Of a stretch of DNA of 64,000 nucleotides, positions 46,461 through 54,936 are shown piece by piece; position 1 is the first letter of the stretch; each line of letters begins with the position of its first letter. Both the position numbers and the translations under genes were made by a program. The notes beneath the pieces were generated by a model. The model had not been told where the DNA came from, did not search any database, and saw only the letters and a program-made list of their open reading frames with translations. The DNA comes from Ottowia thiooxydans DSM 14619 (lineage in GTDB: Bacteria; Pseudomonadota; Gammaproteobacteria; Burkholderiales; Burkholderiaceae_C), in the NCBI RefSeq assembly GCF_000422885.1, contig NZ_AUGX01000011.1, positions 1 through 64,000 of the forward strand, in the 5' to 3' direction.

Positions 46461-46895
46461 ATGAATACTCTCAACGGCTACGACTTCGAAGACCTGCAAC
46501 CGGGCATGCACGCCACGTTTGCCAAGACCATTACGGAAGCGGATATCGTCATGTTCGCCGCTGCATCGGGTGACTACAACGCGATGCACATCAACGAGGT
46601 ATTCGCTCAGACGACCCAGTTCAAAGGGCGCATCGCGCACGGAATGCTTAGCGCCAGCGTTATTTCTGCCGCCATAGCCGGGCAGCTACCGGGGCCTGGT
46701 ACGGTGTATCTGGGACAGAACTTGCGCTTCAAGGCGCCGGTAAGGCCTGGTGACACGGTCCATGCGACGGTGACTGTCAAGGAGTTGTCGTACGAGAAGA
46801 AGAGGGTGATGCTCACCACCGTCTGCACGGTGGGCGACAAGGTGGTCATTGAGGGGGATGCGCTGGTTATGCCGACTTCACGCCAAGCGCACTGA
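46461..46895 (+). CDS. MaoC/PhaJ-like (R)-specific enoyl-CoA hydratase
   Basis: 144 residues of the hot-dog fold MaoC family. The hydratase-2 motif lies in AAASGDYNAMHINEVFA (Asp and His catalytic pair) and is followed by GRIAHGMLSASVISA. PhaJ proteins turn enoyl-CoA into (R)-3-hydroxyacyl-CoA, the monomer for PHA synthase, which is encoded 11 bp downstream. Confidence 0.82.
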   Translation: MNTLNGYDFEDLQPGMHATFAKTITEADIVMFAAASGDYNAMHINEVFAQTTQFKGRIAHGMLSASVISAAIAGQLPGPGTVYLGQNLRFKAPVRPGDTVHATVTVKELSYEKKRVMLTTVCTVGDKVVIEGDALVMPTSRQAH

Positions 46896-46906
46896 GGGAG
46901 TGGGCC

Positions 46907-48586
46907 ATGGCGTTTCAAATTCCTGAAGAATTCATCGAAGGTTTTGCCAAGGCGGGGCAAGCGTATTGGAGCAGTCTTCTCTCCGGATCATCTGAGGCTG
47001 GTGGCATCGCGGACGGGAAAAATATCGCGGCTGCTCAGCAGAAGTACTGGCAGCAGCAGATGGCACTATGGGGACAGGCGCTGGGCCAACCCGCTGAGCC
47101 CGTGGCTGAAGCGGTGCGTGGCGATCGGCGCTTCCACGGCGAAGCATGGAAGAGTCATCCCTGGTACCGATCGCTTCAGCAGCAATACCTTGTACATGCG
47201 CAGTTGCTGACCAGCCTCGCCGTCGCCGCGCCACTGCCGCGTAAGGAAAAGCACAAGCTGGAGTTTTTCACGGCCCAGTTGGTCAACGCGCTAAGCCCGG
47301 CCAACTTTGCCGCTACCAACCCCGATGTCGCGCGCCAAGCCATGGACAGCAATGGTGAAAGCCTGCGAGCCGGTCTTTCCAATCTGATTGAAGACCTGCA
47401 GCACAAGCGCATTTCAATCACGGACCGTGATGCGTTTGAGATTGGTGTGAACGTCGCTGTGTCGCCGGGCGCCGTGGTGTTTGAGAACGACTTGCTGCAG
47501 CTGATCCAGTATGCGCCGTCGACCAAGCAGGTGGCGGCGAGGCCCTTGGTCATCGTGCCACCTTGCATCAACAAGTTCTACATCCTGGATCTGCAGCCTG
47601 AGAATTCCTTTGTGCGCCATGCAGTGGAGAACGGACTCACGGTGTTCCTCGTGTCCTGGCGCAACCCGGAGTCTGCGCAGGGGCATCTGCGCTGGGACGA
47701 CTACGTGGAGCAAGGCGCCCTACAGGCCCTTGAAGTGGCGCGTACGATCAGTGGTGCGGACCAGGTCAATGCGCTGGGCTGGTGCGTGGGAGGCACCATC
47801 TTGTCGACAGCGCTCGCCGTCGCGCGTGCTCGGGGAGAGGAACCGGCCGCTAGCTTGACGCTGTTAACCACCATGCTGGATTTTGAGGAGCCTGGCGATC
47901 TTGGCGTTTTCATTGACGAAGAGAATGTGCGTCAGCGTGAACAGACTATTGGCCAAGGTGGCATCTACCCAGGTGGTGAATTGGGCTTCGTGTTTCAGGC
48001 CATGCGTGCGAACGATCTGATCTGGCCCTATGTGGTCGACAACTACCTCAAGGGAAAGTCGCCTCCGGCCTTTGACCTCTTGTACTGGAACGCTGACGCG
48101 ACGAATCTCCCGGGACCGATGTACGCCTGGTACCTGCGCAACATGTACCTGGAGAACAATTTGGTGGTGCCGGACAAGCTGGTTGTCTGTGAGACGCGAG
48201 TGGACCTGGGCCGCATCGACATGCCCAGCTATGTGCTGGCAACGCAGGAAGACCACATTGTTCCCTGGCGCGCGGCTTATAGGAGCACACAGCTGCTTGG
48301 TGGACGCACCCAATTTGTGTTGGGGGCCAGCGGTCACATTGCCGGTGTCATCAATCCAGCGTCGAAGAATAAGCGCAGCTACCGGTCAGGGGGCAAACTA
48401 AACGGCGATTGTGCGCAATGGCTTGAGACCAGCCAGGAGACGCCAGGGAGTTGGTGGAGCCATTGGTTTGAATGGCTGTCTCCGCATACCGGAAAGAAAG
48501 TCGCCGCCCCGCATGCGCTGGGTCATAAGAAGTACCCCACCATCGAGCCAGCGCCGGGGCGCTACGTGAAGGTCAAGGCGAGCTGA
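46907..48586 (+). CDS. phaC: Class I poly(3-hydroxyalkanoate) synthase
   Basis: 559 residues, the class I length. The lipase-like box LGWCVGGT gives the nucleophile Cys293; Asp449 (TQEDHIVPW) and His477 (SGHIAGVINP) complete the triad. The N-terminal region with WWSQ-like helices (YWSSLLSG, QQKYWQQQMALWGQ) is typical. It polymerises (R)-3-hydroxyacyl-CoA into storage granules. With the MaoC gene before it, carbon from aromatic degradation may be stored directly. Usual partners phaA, phaB and phasin are not here, so this may be a secondary synthase. Confidence 0.88.
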   Translation: MAFQIPEEFIEGFAKAGQAYWSSLLSGSSEAGGIADGKNIAAAQQKYWQQQMALWGQALGQPAEPVAEAVRGDRRFHGEAWKSHPWYRSLQQQYLVHAQLLTSLAVAAPLPRKEKHKLEFFTAQLVNALSPANFAATNPDVARQAMDSNGESLRAGLSNLIEDLQHKRISITDRDAFEIGVNVAVSPGAVVFENDLLQLIQYAPSTKQVAARPLVIVPPCINKFYILDLQPENSFVRHAVENGLTVFLVSWRNPESAQGHLRWDDYVEQGALQALEVARTISGADQVNALGWCVGGTILSTALAVARARGEEPAASLTLLTTMLDFEEPGDLGVFIDEENVRQREQTIGQGGIYPGGELGFVFQAMRANDLIWPYVVDNYLKGKSPPAFDLLYWNADATNLPGPMYAWYLRNMYLENNLVVPDKLVVCETRVDLGRIDMPSYVLATQEDHIVPWRAAYRSTQLLGGRTQFVLGASGHIAGVINPASKNKRSYRSGGKLNGDCAQWLETSQETPGSWWSHWFEWLSPHTGKKVAAPHALGHKKYPTIEPAPGRYVKVKAS

Positions 48587-48593
48587 GAATGAT

Positions 48594-48626
48594 TACGAAG
48601 ACATCCGTGCCGCAGGTGTCTTCGTA
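48594..48626 (+). terminator. Hairpin after phaC
   Basis: TACGAAGACA (48594-48603) pairs with TGTCTTCGTA (48617-48626) across 13 nt, 7 bp after the phaC stop. No T-run. The rest of 48627-48868 holds no gene I can support. Confidence 0.5.
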
Positions 48627-48868
48627 TCATCGGGGCAGGTTCGGGGGGAGCGATTACTCGGGTCGATCCGTGACTTGACACCCGGTTGCGCAGGCGTGGC
48701 ATAGCGCGTTTGCTGAACGTCTGAAGCCTCGCCGCACCGAAACAATGCCCGGGGTGCGTGCCCAAGCACCACTCTGTATATGCGGCAACCGGGCTTGCAT
48801 ATTCGCAAGCCTTCTTTCTCATTTTGGCGACGAGTTCTCATACTTCGTTTGAAGCAATTAGGACTCCC

Positions 48869-49795
48869 ATGACCGTACTCGAACGCACCCGACTCGACAT
48901 CCGCCCGCTCTCCGTCTTCACCGGCGCCGAAATCCATGGCGTGGATCTGCGCGAACCGCTGGATGATGACACCACTGCGGATATCCGTGCAGCGCTGCTG
49001 CGCTGGAAGGTGATTTTTTTCCGAGACCAGCACATCAGCCACGCCCAGCACCTGGCTTTCGCCCGGCGTTTTGGCAAGCCTACGGCCGCACACCCCTACG
49101 ACGGCCATCCGCCAGAGGGCTTCCCGCAGATCCGCACCATCTCGTCGAAATCCACCACCGGTCGCCGTGGCGACCGGTGGCACACCGACGTCACCGGTGT
49201 CATCAACCCGCCGGCTGGCTCCATCCTGCGTGCCGGCAAGGTGCCGCCTTATGGTGGGGACACGCTGTTCACCAATCTCGCAGCCGCTTACCAACACCTG
49301 TCTGCGCCGTTTCGCACCTTGGTCGATGGGCTGTGGGCCCGGCACCAGTTCGGCGGCTACAACGGCGATCTGGATAACGCTTCAATCTATGCCAGCAAGG
49401 TGCGCTCCAACCCCAATGCGGCGGACCATGCGGTGGTTCGCGTGCATCCCGAGACTGGCGAGCGCGTGTTGTTCGTCAACCCCGGCTTTACGCGCCGCAT
49501 CAACGATGTGGCCGAGACCGAGAGCCGCCACCTGCTGAACCTGCTGTTTGAGGAGATCGCACGCCCTGAGTACCAGGTGCGCTTTCGCTGGGAGCCGGGC
49601 AGCCTGGCGTTTTGGGACAACCGCGCCTCCGCTCATCAGGGGCCGGGTGACTTTGCTTACCTCGACACCGAGCGCGTGCTCTACCGCATCACGCTGGAAG
49701 GCGATGTGCCGGTAGGCATCGACGGAACGCCCTCGCGCCTGATCGCCGGCCAACCGTTCACCGCATTCGACACGCCCGAAGGGGCACCGCAGTAA
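48869..49795 (+). CDS. TauD/TfdA-family Fe(II)/2-oxoglutarate dioxygenase
   Basis: 308 residues from ATG 48869. The iron triad is HTD in DRWHTDVTGV and the distal His in ASAHQGPGDF; the 2-oxoglutarate-binding Arg lies in RVLYRITLEGD. Family members hydroxylate taurine, alkyl sulfates, phenoxyacetates and similar substrates so that they fall apart. The Bug receptor gene 80 bp downstream suggests that both handle the same imported acid. The substrate is not known. Confidence 0.85.
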   Translation: MTVLERTRLDIRPLSVFTGAEIHGVDLREPLDDDTTADIRAALLRWKVIFFRDQHISHAQHLAFARRFGKPTAAHPYDGHPPEGFPQIRTISSKSTTGRRGDRWHTDVTGVINPPAGSILRAGKVPPYGGDTLFTNLAAAYQHLSAPFRTLVDGLWARHQFGGYNGDLDNASIYASKVRSNPNAADHAVVRVHPETGERVLFVNPGFTRRINDVAETESRHLLNLLFEEIARPEYQVRFRWEPGSLAFWDNRASAHQGPGDFAYLDTERVLYRITLEGDVPVGIDGTPSRLIAGQPFTAFDTPEGAPQ

Positions 49796-49875
49796 TCCTG
49801 CTTCTTACACGGACGCTTCGCCTTTGGCGACGCACCGCCAACCTCTCATATTTTTTCATCAGCAGGAGTTCCGCC

Positions 49876-50850
49876 ATGAAACGACGTTCCTTCCTCCATG
49901 CCACGGCACTGGCCCTGCCGGCGATAGCCGGCGGTGGTGCATGGGCGCAAACCTACCCCACGCGCAACGTACGCATTGTGGTGCCGGTCGCAGCGGGCGG
50001 AAGCGCTGACAAGCTGTCCCGAATCCTGGCCCAGCAGCTCAGCGAGCAATGGAAGCATTCGGTGGTGGTTGAGAACGTACCGGGTGCCAGCGGTGCTATC
50101 GGCACGCTCCAGGTGGTGCGCGCACCGGCTGATGGCCACACGCTGCTGCTGGGCGGAGACCAGCTGGCAGTCAGCCTGGCGATCGGTACCCCACTGGCCT
50201 ACGACGCACGCAAGGATCTGAAGGGCATCGTCAAAGCAGTCGTCAATCCTCAGTTGCTGGTGGCCCGGCCTAGTCTGGGCGTGAAGGACTTTGCTGGCTA
50301 TGTCGAGCTTCTGAAGAAGCGGCCTGGTGAGGTCACGCTGGCGCTACCGGGCGGCAAAGGCAGCCTGCAGCACCTGGCGGTGGAGATGCTGAATGCTCGC
50401 CTGGGCCTGCGCACCAATAACATTCCCTACCCCGGAGGTGGGCCAGCTACGCTGGACGTGCTGGGCGGGCACATCGACACCATGCTGATCACGCTGGCGG
50501 CGGCCACGCAGAACGTGCGCTTGGGCAAACTGGTTGCGTTGGCTGTAACTACACCGACGCGTTCCAAGGCGCTACCGAACGTGCCCACGCTCCAGGAGCT
50601 GGGCGTCGCCGGCTACGTGGTCGAAAGCTGGCAGGGCCTGCTAGCGCCAGCCGCCACGCCGCCAGCCCTGATTGCGCAGCTCAACCGTGACATAGTCGGC
50701 GTGCTGCGCCGGCCCGACATCACGGCGCAACTCGAAGACCTTGGTTTCAATCTGGCCGCTGGCACCTCCGGCGACGTGGACAAGACCATCGCTGACGACG
50801 CCACGGCGTACAAGAAGGTGGCTCTGCAAGCCAACATCCAGTCGGCATGA
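49876..50850 (+). CDS. TctC/Bug-family receptor with Tat-like signal
   Basis: 324 residues. The leader KRRSFLHATALALPAIAGGG has a twin-arginine RRSFL motif, with cleavage near AWA-QT. Bug features follow (YPTRNVRIVVPVAAGGSADK, VENVPGASGAIG, NIPYPGGGPATLDVLGGH). It is preceded by caggag and paired with the TauD-like dioxygenase. No membrane subunits are nearby. It converges with the aldolase gene. Confidence 0.83.
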   Translation: MKRRSFLHATALALPAIAGGGAWAQTYPTRNVRIVVPVAAGGSADKLSRILAQQLSEQWKHSVVVENVPGASGAIGTLQVVRAPADGHTLLLGGDQLAVSLAIGTPLAYDARKDLKGIVKAVVNPQLLVARPSLGVKDFAGYVELLKKRPGEVTLALPGGKGSLQHLAVEMLNARLGLRTNNIPYPGGGPATLDVLGGHIDTMLITLAAATQNVRLGKLVALAVTTPTRSKALPNVPTLQELGVAGYVVESWQGLLAPAATPPALIAQLNRDIVGVLRRPDITAQLEDLGFNLAAGTSGDVDKTIADDATAYKKVALQANIQSA

Positions 50851-50852
50851 TC

Positions 50853-50885
50853 CAAGGGTGCGTAGCCTACGCTACTGTGCCCTTG
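50853..50885. terminator. Hairpin between convergent genes
   Basis: CAAGGG (50853-50858) pairs with CCCTTG (50880-50885), with further GTAG/CTAC pairing inside. It lies between the Bug gene and the aldolase gene and may end both transcripts. Confidence 0.4.
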
Positions 50886-50911
50886 CGTTTGGCTATCAGG
50901 TCAGCGTTTCC

Positions 50912-51934
50912 CTAGGCCTGCTGAGACGACAGCAGATCCAAGGCAACGTCCACGATCATGTCTTCCTGGCCTCCAACCATTTTTCGGGCTCCCAGCTCAA
51001 CCAGGATGTCTACCGTCTTGAGGTCGTATTTCTTTGCCGCGGCTTCAGCGTGACGAAGAAAGCTTGAGTAAACTCCTGCATAGCCGAGCGCCAGCGTTTC
51101 TCGATCGACGCGCACTGGACGGTCCTGCAACGGCCTTACAAGATCGTCGGCCGCATCCATGAGCGCATAGAGATCGGTGCCGTGATTCCAGCCCAAACGG
51201 GCCGCCGCCGCGATGAACACCTCGAGCGGCGCGTTACCGGCACCGGCGCCCATGCCTGCCAAGCTGGCGTCGATGCGATCGCACCCTTCCTCGACCGCCA
51301 CGATAGAGTTGGCTACGCCAAGGCTCAAATTGTGGTGGGCGTGAATGCCGGTTTGGGTGTCGGTTTTCAGAACATCCTTTAATGCGCGGAAACGTTCTCG
51401 TACGTCCGTCATGCCAAGCGCTCCGCCAGAATCAACGACATAGATGCAGCTGGCGCCGTAACTCTCCATCAGGAGGGCTTGTTCGGCCAGCTTCTGCGGC
51501 GTCGTCATGTGGCTCATCATCAGAAAACCAACTGCGTCCATGCCGAGTTCGCGTGCGTATTCCAGATGCTGCCGTGACACATCAGCCTCAGTGCAATGCG
51601 TGGCAACGCGCACAATCCGCGCTCCGGCGTCGTAGGCATTTCGCAGGTCATGGGTGGTACCGATGCCGGGTAGCAGCAGTGTCGCAATTTTTGCTGACTT
51701 CACGGTTTCAGCGGCAGCTGCAATCCACTCCACATCGGTACGCGCACCAAAGCCATAGTTGAAGCTGGAGCCTTGCAGGCCGTCGCCGTGCGCTACCTCG
51801 ATGCTATCGACACCTGCAGCATCAAGAGCTGCCGAGATCGATTTGACATTGGCAATGCTGTATTGGTGGCGAATGGCATGACTACCGTCACGCAGCGTCA
51901 CGTCGCTGATGTAGAGTTTTTTCTGCGGATTCAT
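50912..51934 (-). CDS. 4-hydroxy-2-oxovalerate aldolase (DmpG/XylK type)
   Basis: 340 residues of the DRE-TIM/HMGL-like family. The opening [18 protein letters not shown] carries the metal-binding Asp and catalytic Arg and His; the His pair [11 protein letters not shown] is the second metal site. It splits 4-hydroxy-2-oxovalerate into pyruvate and acetaldehyde and channels the aldehyde to its partner, encoded immediately before it with a 4-bp overlap. Last gene of the minus-strand operon. Confidence 0.9.
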   Translation of the reverse strand: MNPQKKLYISDVTLRDGSHAIRHQYSIANVKSISAALDAAGVDSIEVAHGDGLQGSSFNYGFGARTDVEWIAAAAETVKSAKIATLLLPGIGTTHDLRNAYDAGARIVRVATHCTEADVSRQHLEYARELGMDAVGFLMMSHMTTPQKLAEQALLMESYGASCIYVVDSGGALGMTDVRERFRALKDVLKTDTQTGIHAHHNLSLGVANSIVAVEEGCDRIDASLAGMGAGAGNAPLEVFIAAAARLGWNHGTDLYALMDAADDLVRPLQDRPVRVDRETLALGYAGVYSSFLRHAEAAAKKYDLKTVDILVELGARKMVGGQEDMIVDVALDLLSSQQA

Positions 51935-52899
51935 ACCACCTCCTTCAACCCACGGGCGATGCCGCTGGCAATGCGTCGTTGAGCCATCATGTCAGCGCAG
52001 GCAAGCGCGGCCGAGGTCATGATGTCGAGATTACCGGCATAAGCAGGCAAGTAGTGAGCAGCACCCTCGACCTCAAGGAAAACGGAGGTCTTGAGGCCGT
52101 GGCGCATGCCGAGACCGGGTACGTTGAGCGGTTGGTCAGGCGCGATGACGTCGAATTGCACGCGCTGCTTGAGTCGATAGCCTGGCACGTACGCCTGAAC
52201 GCTCGCCACCATGGCATTGACGCTGGCTTCCACGACGGATTCATCCACAAGCTCGGACAACACGAAGACCGTATCGCGCATGATCAGTGGGGGCTCAGCG
52301 GGGTTGAGCACGATGATTGCCTTGCCGCGCTCCGCACCGCCGAGTTTTTCGATGGCAGCACGAGTGGTTTCGGTGAATTCATCGATATTGGCGCGCGTAC
52401 CTGGGCCAGCACTCTTACTCGCAATCGACGCCACAATCTCTGCGTAGTGGACCTTGGCTACGCGAGAGACCGCGGCGACTATGGGAATGGTGGCCTGGCC
52501 GCCACACGTCACCATATTCATGTTGCTGGAGTTTTCGGCCTCAAGGTTGATGGCCGGGATGACATAAGGCCCTATGGCCGCAGGCGTGAGATCGATGACC
52601 TGTACACCGTGGCGTTGCAGGATATCGTTGTGGTGCTTGTGCGCTCCCGCTGAAGTAGCGTCGAAGACAATGTCGATATCGGCGAACACATCTAGAGCGA
52701 GCAGGCCGTCAAGACCACCGGCGGTGGTCGCGATGCCCAGACGCGCGGCACGTGCAAGCCCGTCGGAATTTGGATCAACGCCCACCATCGCACCCATTTC
52801 GAGATGCTGGCTGTTGCGCATGACCTTGATCATCAAGTCGGTGCCGATGTTGCCGGAGCCGATGATGGCTACTTTTAGTTTTTTCTTGTTCACATGCAT
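51931..52899 (-). CDS. Acetaldehyde dehydrogenase, CoA-acylating (DmpF/XylQ type)
   Basis: About 322 residues from ATG 52899, which follows aaagga; the frame runs further upstream without likeness. Rossmann motif [16 protein letters not shown] and the acyl-thioester Cys in [13 protein letters not shown]. It turns channelled acetaldehyde, NAD+ and CoA into acetyl-CoA. Forms the bifunctional complex with the aldolase. Three 9-bp repeats lie in the 106-bp gap before it. Confidence 0.9.
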   Translation of the reverse strand: MHVNKKKLKVAIIGSGNIGTDLMIKVMRNSQHLEMGAMVGVDPNSDGLARAARLGIATTAGGLDGLLALDVFADIDIVFDATSAGAHKHHNDILQRHGVQVIDLTPAAIGPYVIPAINLEAENSSNMNMVTCGGQATIPIVAAVSRVAKVHYAEIVASIASKSAGPGTRANIDEFTETTRAAIEKLGGAERGKAIIVLNPAEPPLIMRDTVFVLSELVDESVVEASVNAMVASVQAYVPGYRLKQRVQFDVIAPDQPLNVPGLGMRHGLKTSVFLEVEGAAHYLPAYAGNLDIMTSAALACADMMAQRRIASGIARGLKEVV

Positions 52900-52970
52900 T
52901 CCTTTAGGAGGAGGAAAACTTCGGCTTGCTCCAGGTATGAGCAAATTCTTCCAAGGCAGTTTTCACGATC

Positions 52971-52997
52971 GACCCAGATGACCCAGATGACCCAGAG
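52971..52997. repeat. Three tandem 9-bp repeats
   Basis: GACCCAGAT, GACCCAGAT, GACCCAGAG in the intergenic space between the decarboxylase and acetaldehyde dehydrogenase genes. Probably slippage; may affect the transcript leader. Confidence 0.55.
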
Positions 52998-53005
52998 GGC
53001 AGCGT

Positions 53006-53773
53006 TCAGCCTTTCACATGGAAGCCTGCCACGCCGAGGCGCTCCATTTCGATCGATACGTACTGCCCCGGCTTGATCCACTCGGCTGACGTGGCGCCGC
53101 CCGCCATCACAACCCAACCTGCCTGCAGCGGCTCGCCTGCGGCTGCCGACAAGCGCGCAGCTGCCACCAAGGAGCGAAGTGGGTGGCCGAGGATGGCCGC
53201 TGTGGAGCCCACTTGTACTGTGCGGCCGTCAATGTTCAGAGTGAGGCCAAGGTTGCTGAAGTCCTGCTGCGGGTCGTTCCACGCACCGATCACAAAGCCG
53301 CTCGACGAGGCGTTGTCAGCAATCACATCTGACAGACTGAATTTGAAGTCGTCATAGCGCGAGTCGATGATCTCTAATGCCGGCGCGATGGCTTCTACTG
53401 CGGCCAGGGCTTCAACGGCGGTGACGTTGCCGGAAAGAGGCTTCTTGAGAACGAAGGCCAGTTCAGGCTCCACGCGCGGATGGACAAAGCGTTCGAACGG
53501 TACGGATGAGCCTTCTTCGTATTGCATCTGGTCGGAGAGACGCCCCCAAATGACATCGTCGATGCCCATCTGGATCATCTTGGCGCGGCTGGTGAAGCCC
53601 ATCTTTACTCCGATGCGCCGTTCGCCTCGTTCTACGCGGCGCTGGATCGATGCCGACTGAACAGCGTAGGCATCGCTCAATGACAGTTCACCCTGAGGAT
53701 CGATCTGGCCTACGGCCTTCGCATTGAAAGCTGCCTCATCGAGGAGGCGAGCATATTCGAGGATTTGGCTCAC
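53006..53773 (-). CDS. 2-oxo-3-hexenedioate decarboxylase-like protein, minus-strand copy
   Basis: 255 residues of the hydratase/decarboxylase fold. The start is GTG at 53773, overlapping the hydratase stop by 4 bp. GVKMGFTSRAKMIQMGI and IIDSRYDDFKFSLSDVIADN resemble the decarboxylase branch (the basic/hydrophobic pattern SRYxxFKF of DmpH). It differs clearly from the plus-strand copy, so it was not produced by a recent duplication. Likely role: decarboxylation of 4-oxalocrotonate or a substituted analogue. Confidence 0.75.
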   Translation of the reverse strand: MSQILEYARLLDEAAFNAKAVGQIDPQGELSLSDAYAVQSASIQRRVERGERRIGVKMGFTSRAKMIQMGIDDVIWGRLSDQMQYEEGSSVPFERFVHPRVEPELAFVLKKPLSGNVTAVEALAAVEAIAPALEIIDSRYDDFKFSLSDVIADNASSSGFVIGAWNDPQQDFSNLGLTLNIDGRTVQVGSTAAILGHPLRSLVAAARLSAAAGEPLQAGWVVMAGGATSAEWIKPGQYVSIEMERLGVAGFHVKG

Positions 53774-54573
53774 TTCTGTGTTCCTGGTGCGGTGTCGAAC
53801 ACGGCCTTGACGTTGCCCAGACCGTTGATGCGTGTGTCGAAAATGTCTCCTGGGGTGACGGCGACCATCGGTCCCAGTGCCCCTGAGAGAATGAGGTCGC
53901 CGGCTCTCAGCGGTTGACCCAATGCGGCCATGGTTCGAGCCAGCCAGACTACCGCGTTGAGTGGATTACCCAGGCATGCCGCGCCTGCTCCAACCGAGAC
54001 GGGCTCTCCACGACGAGTCATAGCCATACCGCACAGGCGCAAGTCGAACTCCGAGAGCTTGCGGGGCGTGCTGCCGAGCACATAGACACTGGAGGACGCG
54101 TTGTCGGCCACTGTGTCGACGAACTTGATGTTCCAGTTGGAAATTCGGCTTCCAACGATCTCTAACGCGGGCAGCGCATAGTCGATGGCATTCATGACAT
54201 CGACCTGAGTCAGGTGATCTGCGTTCAGATCCCGTCCGAGCACGAAGGCTATCTCGGCTTCGATCTTGGGCTGCTGGAGCACGGAGGTGGGGATGGGTTC
54301 GCCATCTCCATAGCCCATGTCGTCGAAGAGTATGCCGAAGTCTGGTTGGTCCACACCAAGTTGGGCCTGCACCGCACGCGCAGTGAGGCCGATCTTGCAG
54401 CCAACGATGCGGCGCCCTTCAGAGACGCGAGCTTCGGTGTTTATGCGTTGAATGGCATAGGCGTCATTGGCGTTGATGCCAGGATAGGTGTCACGCAATG
54501 GCGCGATGAACGCGCCGGTGCGCGCTGCGTTGCGCAGGGACTGCGCAGCCGCCGAAAGCTCTTCGGGTGTCAT
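53770..54573 (-). CDS. 2-oxopent-4-enoate hydratase-like protein, minus-strand copy
   Basis: About 267 residues from ATG 54573 (MTPEELSAAAQSLRNAARTG); the longer frame to 54774 would run through the tautomerase gene and is rejected. GCKIGLTARAVQAQLGVDQP, IVGSRISNWNIKFVDTVADN and GAACLGNPLNAVVWLARTM place it in the hydratase branch (DmpE/MhpD/TesE). Second hydratase of the window, distinct from the one at 41115. Confidence 0.78.
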   Translation of the reverse strand: MTPEELSAAAQSLRNAARTGAFIAPLRDTYPGINANDAYAIQRINTEARVSEGRRIVGCKIGLTARAVQAQLGVDQPDFGILFDDMGYGDGEPIPTSVLQQPKIEAEIAFVLGRDLNADHLTQVDVMNAIDYALPALEIVGSRISNWNIKFVDTVADNASSSVYVLGSTPRKLSEFDLRLCGMAMTRRGEPVSVGAGAACLGNPLNAVVWLARTMAALGQPLRAGDLILSGALGPMVAVTPGDIFDTRINGLGNVKAVFDTAPGTQK

Positions 54574-54643
54574 GAAATACTTTTCAAAGTTTGATATTCG
54601 GATGATTTCGTGCGCCGGCTTGGCCCCGGCGAAACCGCCGCAT

Positions 54644-54898
54644 TCAGGGTTTCGTTGACGTGTTCGAACGTGTCTGTTCCGTCGGTTGGAGGGCTGCCCG
54701 AGCATTCTCTGCATCGATCTCGTCTCGCGTTCGATCTCCAATGGCCCAGTGCGTCGAAGGCACCTCGCTGGCAATCACACGGATCGTGCTCAATGGCGCG
54801 CCCAGTGTCTTGTGAACGACCCGGGCAATCTCCTGCAGGCAGTTCTTGATGGTGTCGGCATCGCGGCCGGCGATCATCTCGATATGTACGATTGGCAT
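54644..54898 (-). CDS. 4-oxalocrotonate tautomerase family protein
   Basis: 84 residues starting MPIVHIEMIAGRDADTIKN, so Pro1 becomes the catalytic N-terminus after Met removal. VIASEVPSTHWAIGD is the conserved second half. The 4-OT core is about 62 residues; the last 22 are an extra polar tail. It interconverts enol and keto forms of 2-hydroxymuconate for the decarboxylase. It is the only tautomerase of this type seen in the window, so the plus-strand meta genes probably depend on it. Start 54898 lies inside a longer frame open to 54979. Confidence 0.85.
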   Translation of the reverse strand: MPIVHIEMIAGRDADTIKNCLQEIARVVHKTLGAPLSTIRVIASEVPSTHWAIGDRTRDEIDAENARAALQPTEQTRSNTSTKP

Positions 54899-54936
54899 AT
54901 TGGTTTCCTGTCTTTCTGCGGATGCTGGGCTGAGGA

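Noticed and set aside
52971-52997. CRISPR-like repeats
   Set aside because: Units are 9 bp with no spacers; simple tandem repeats.
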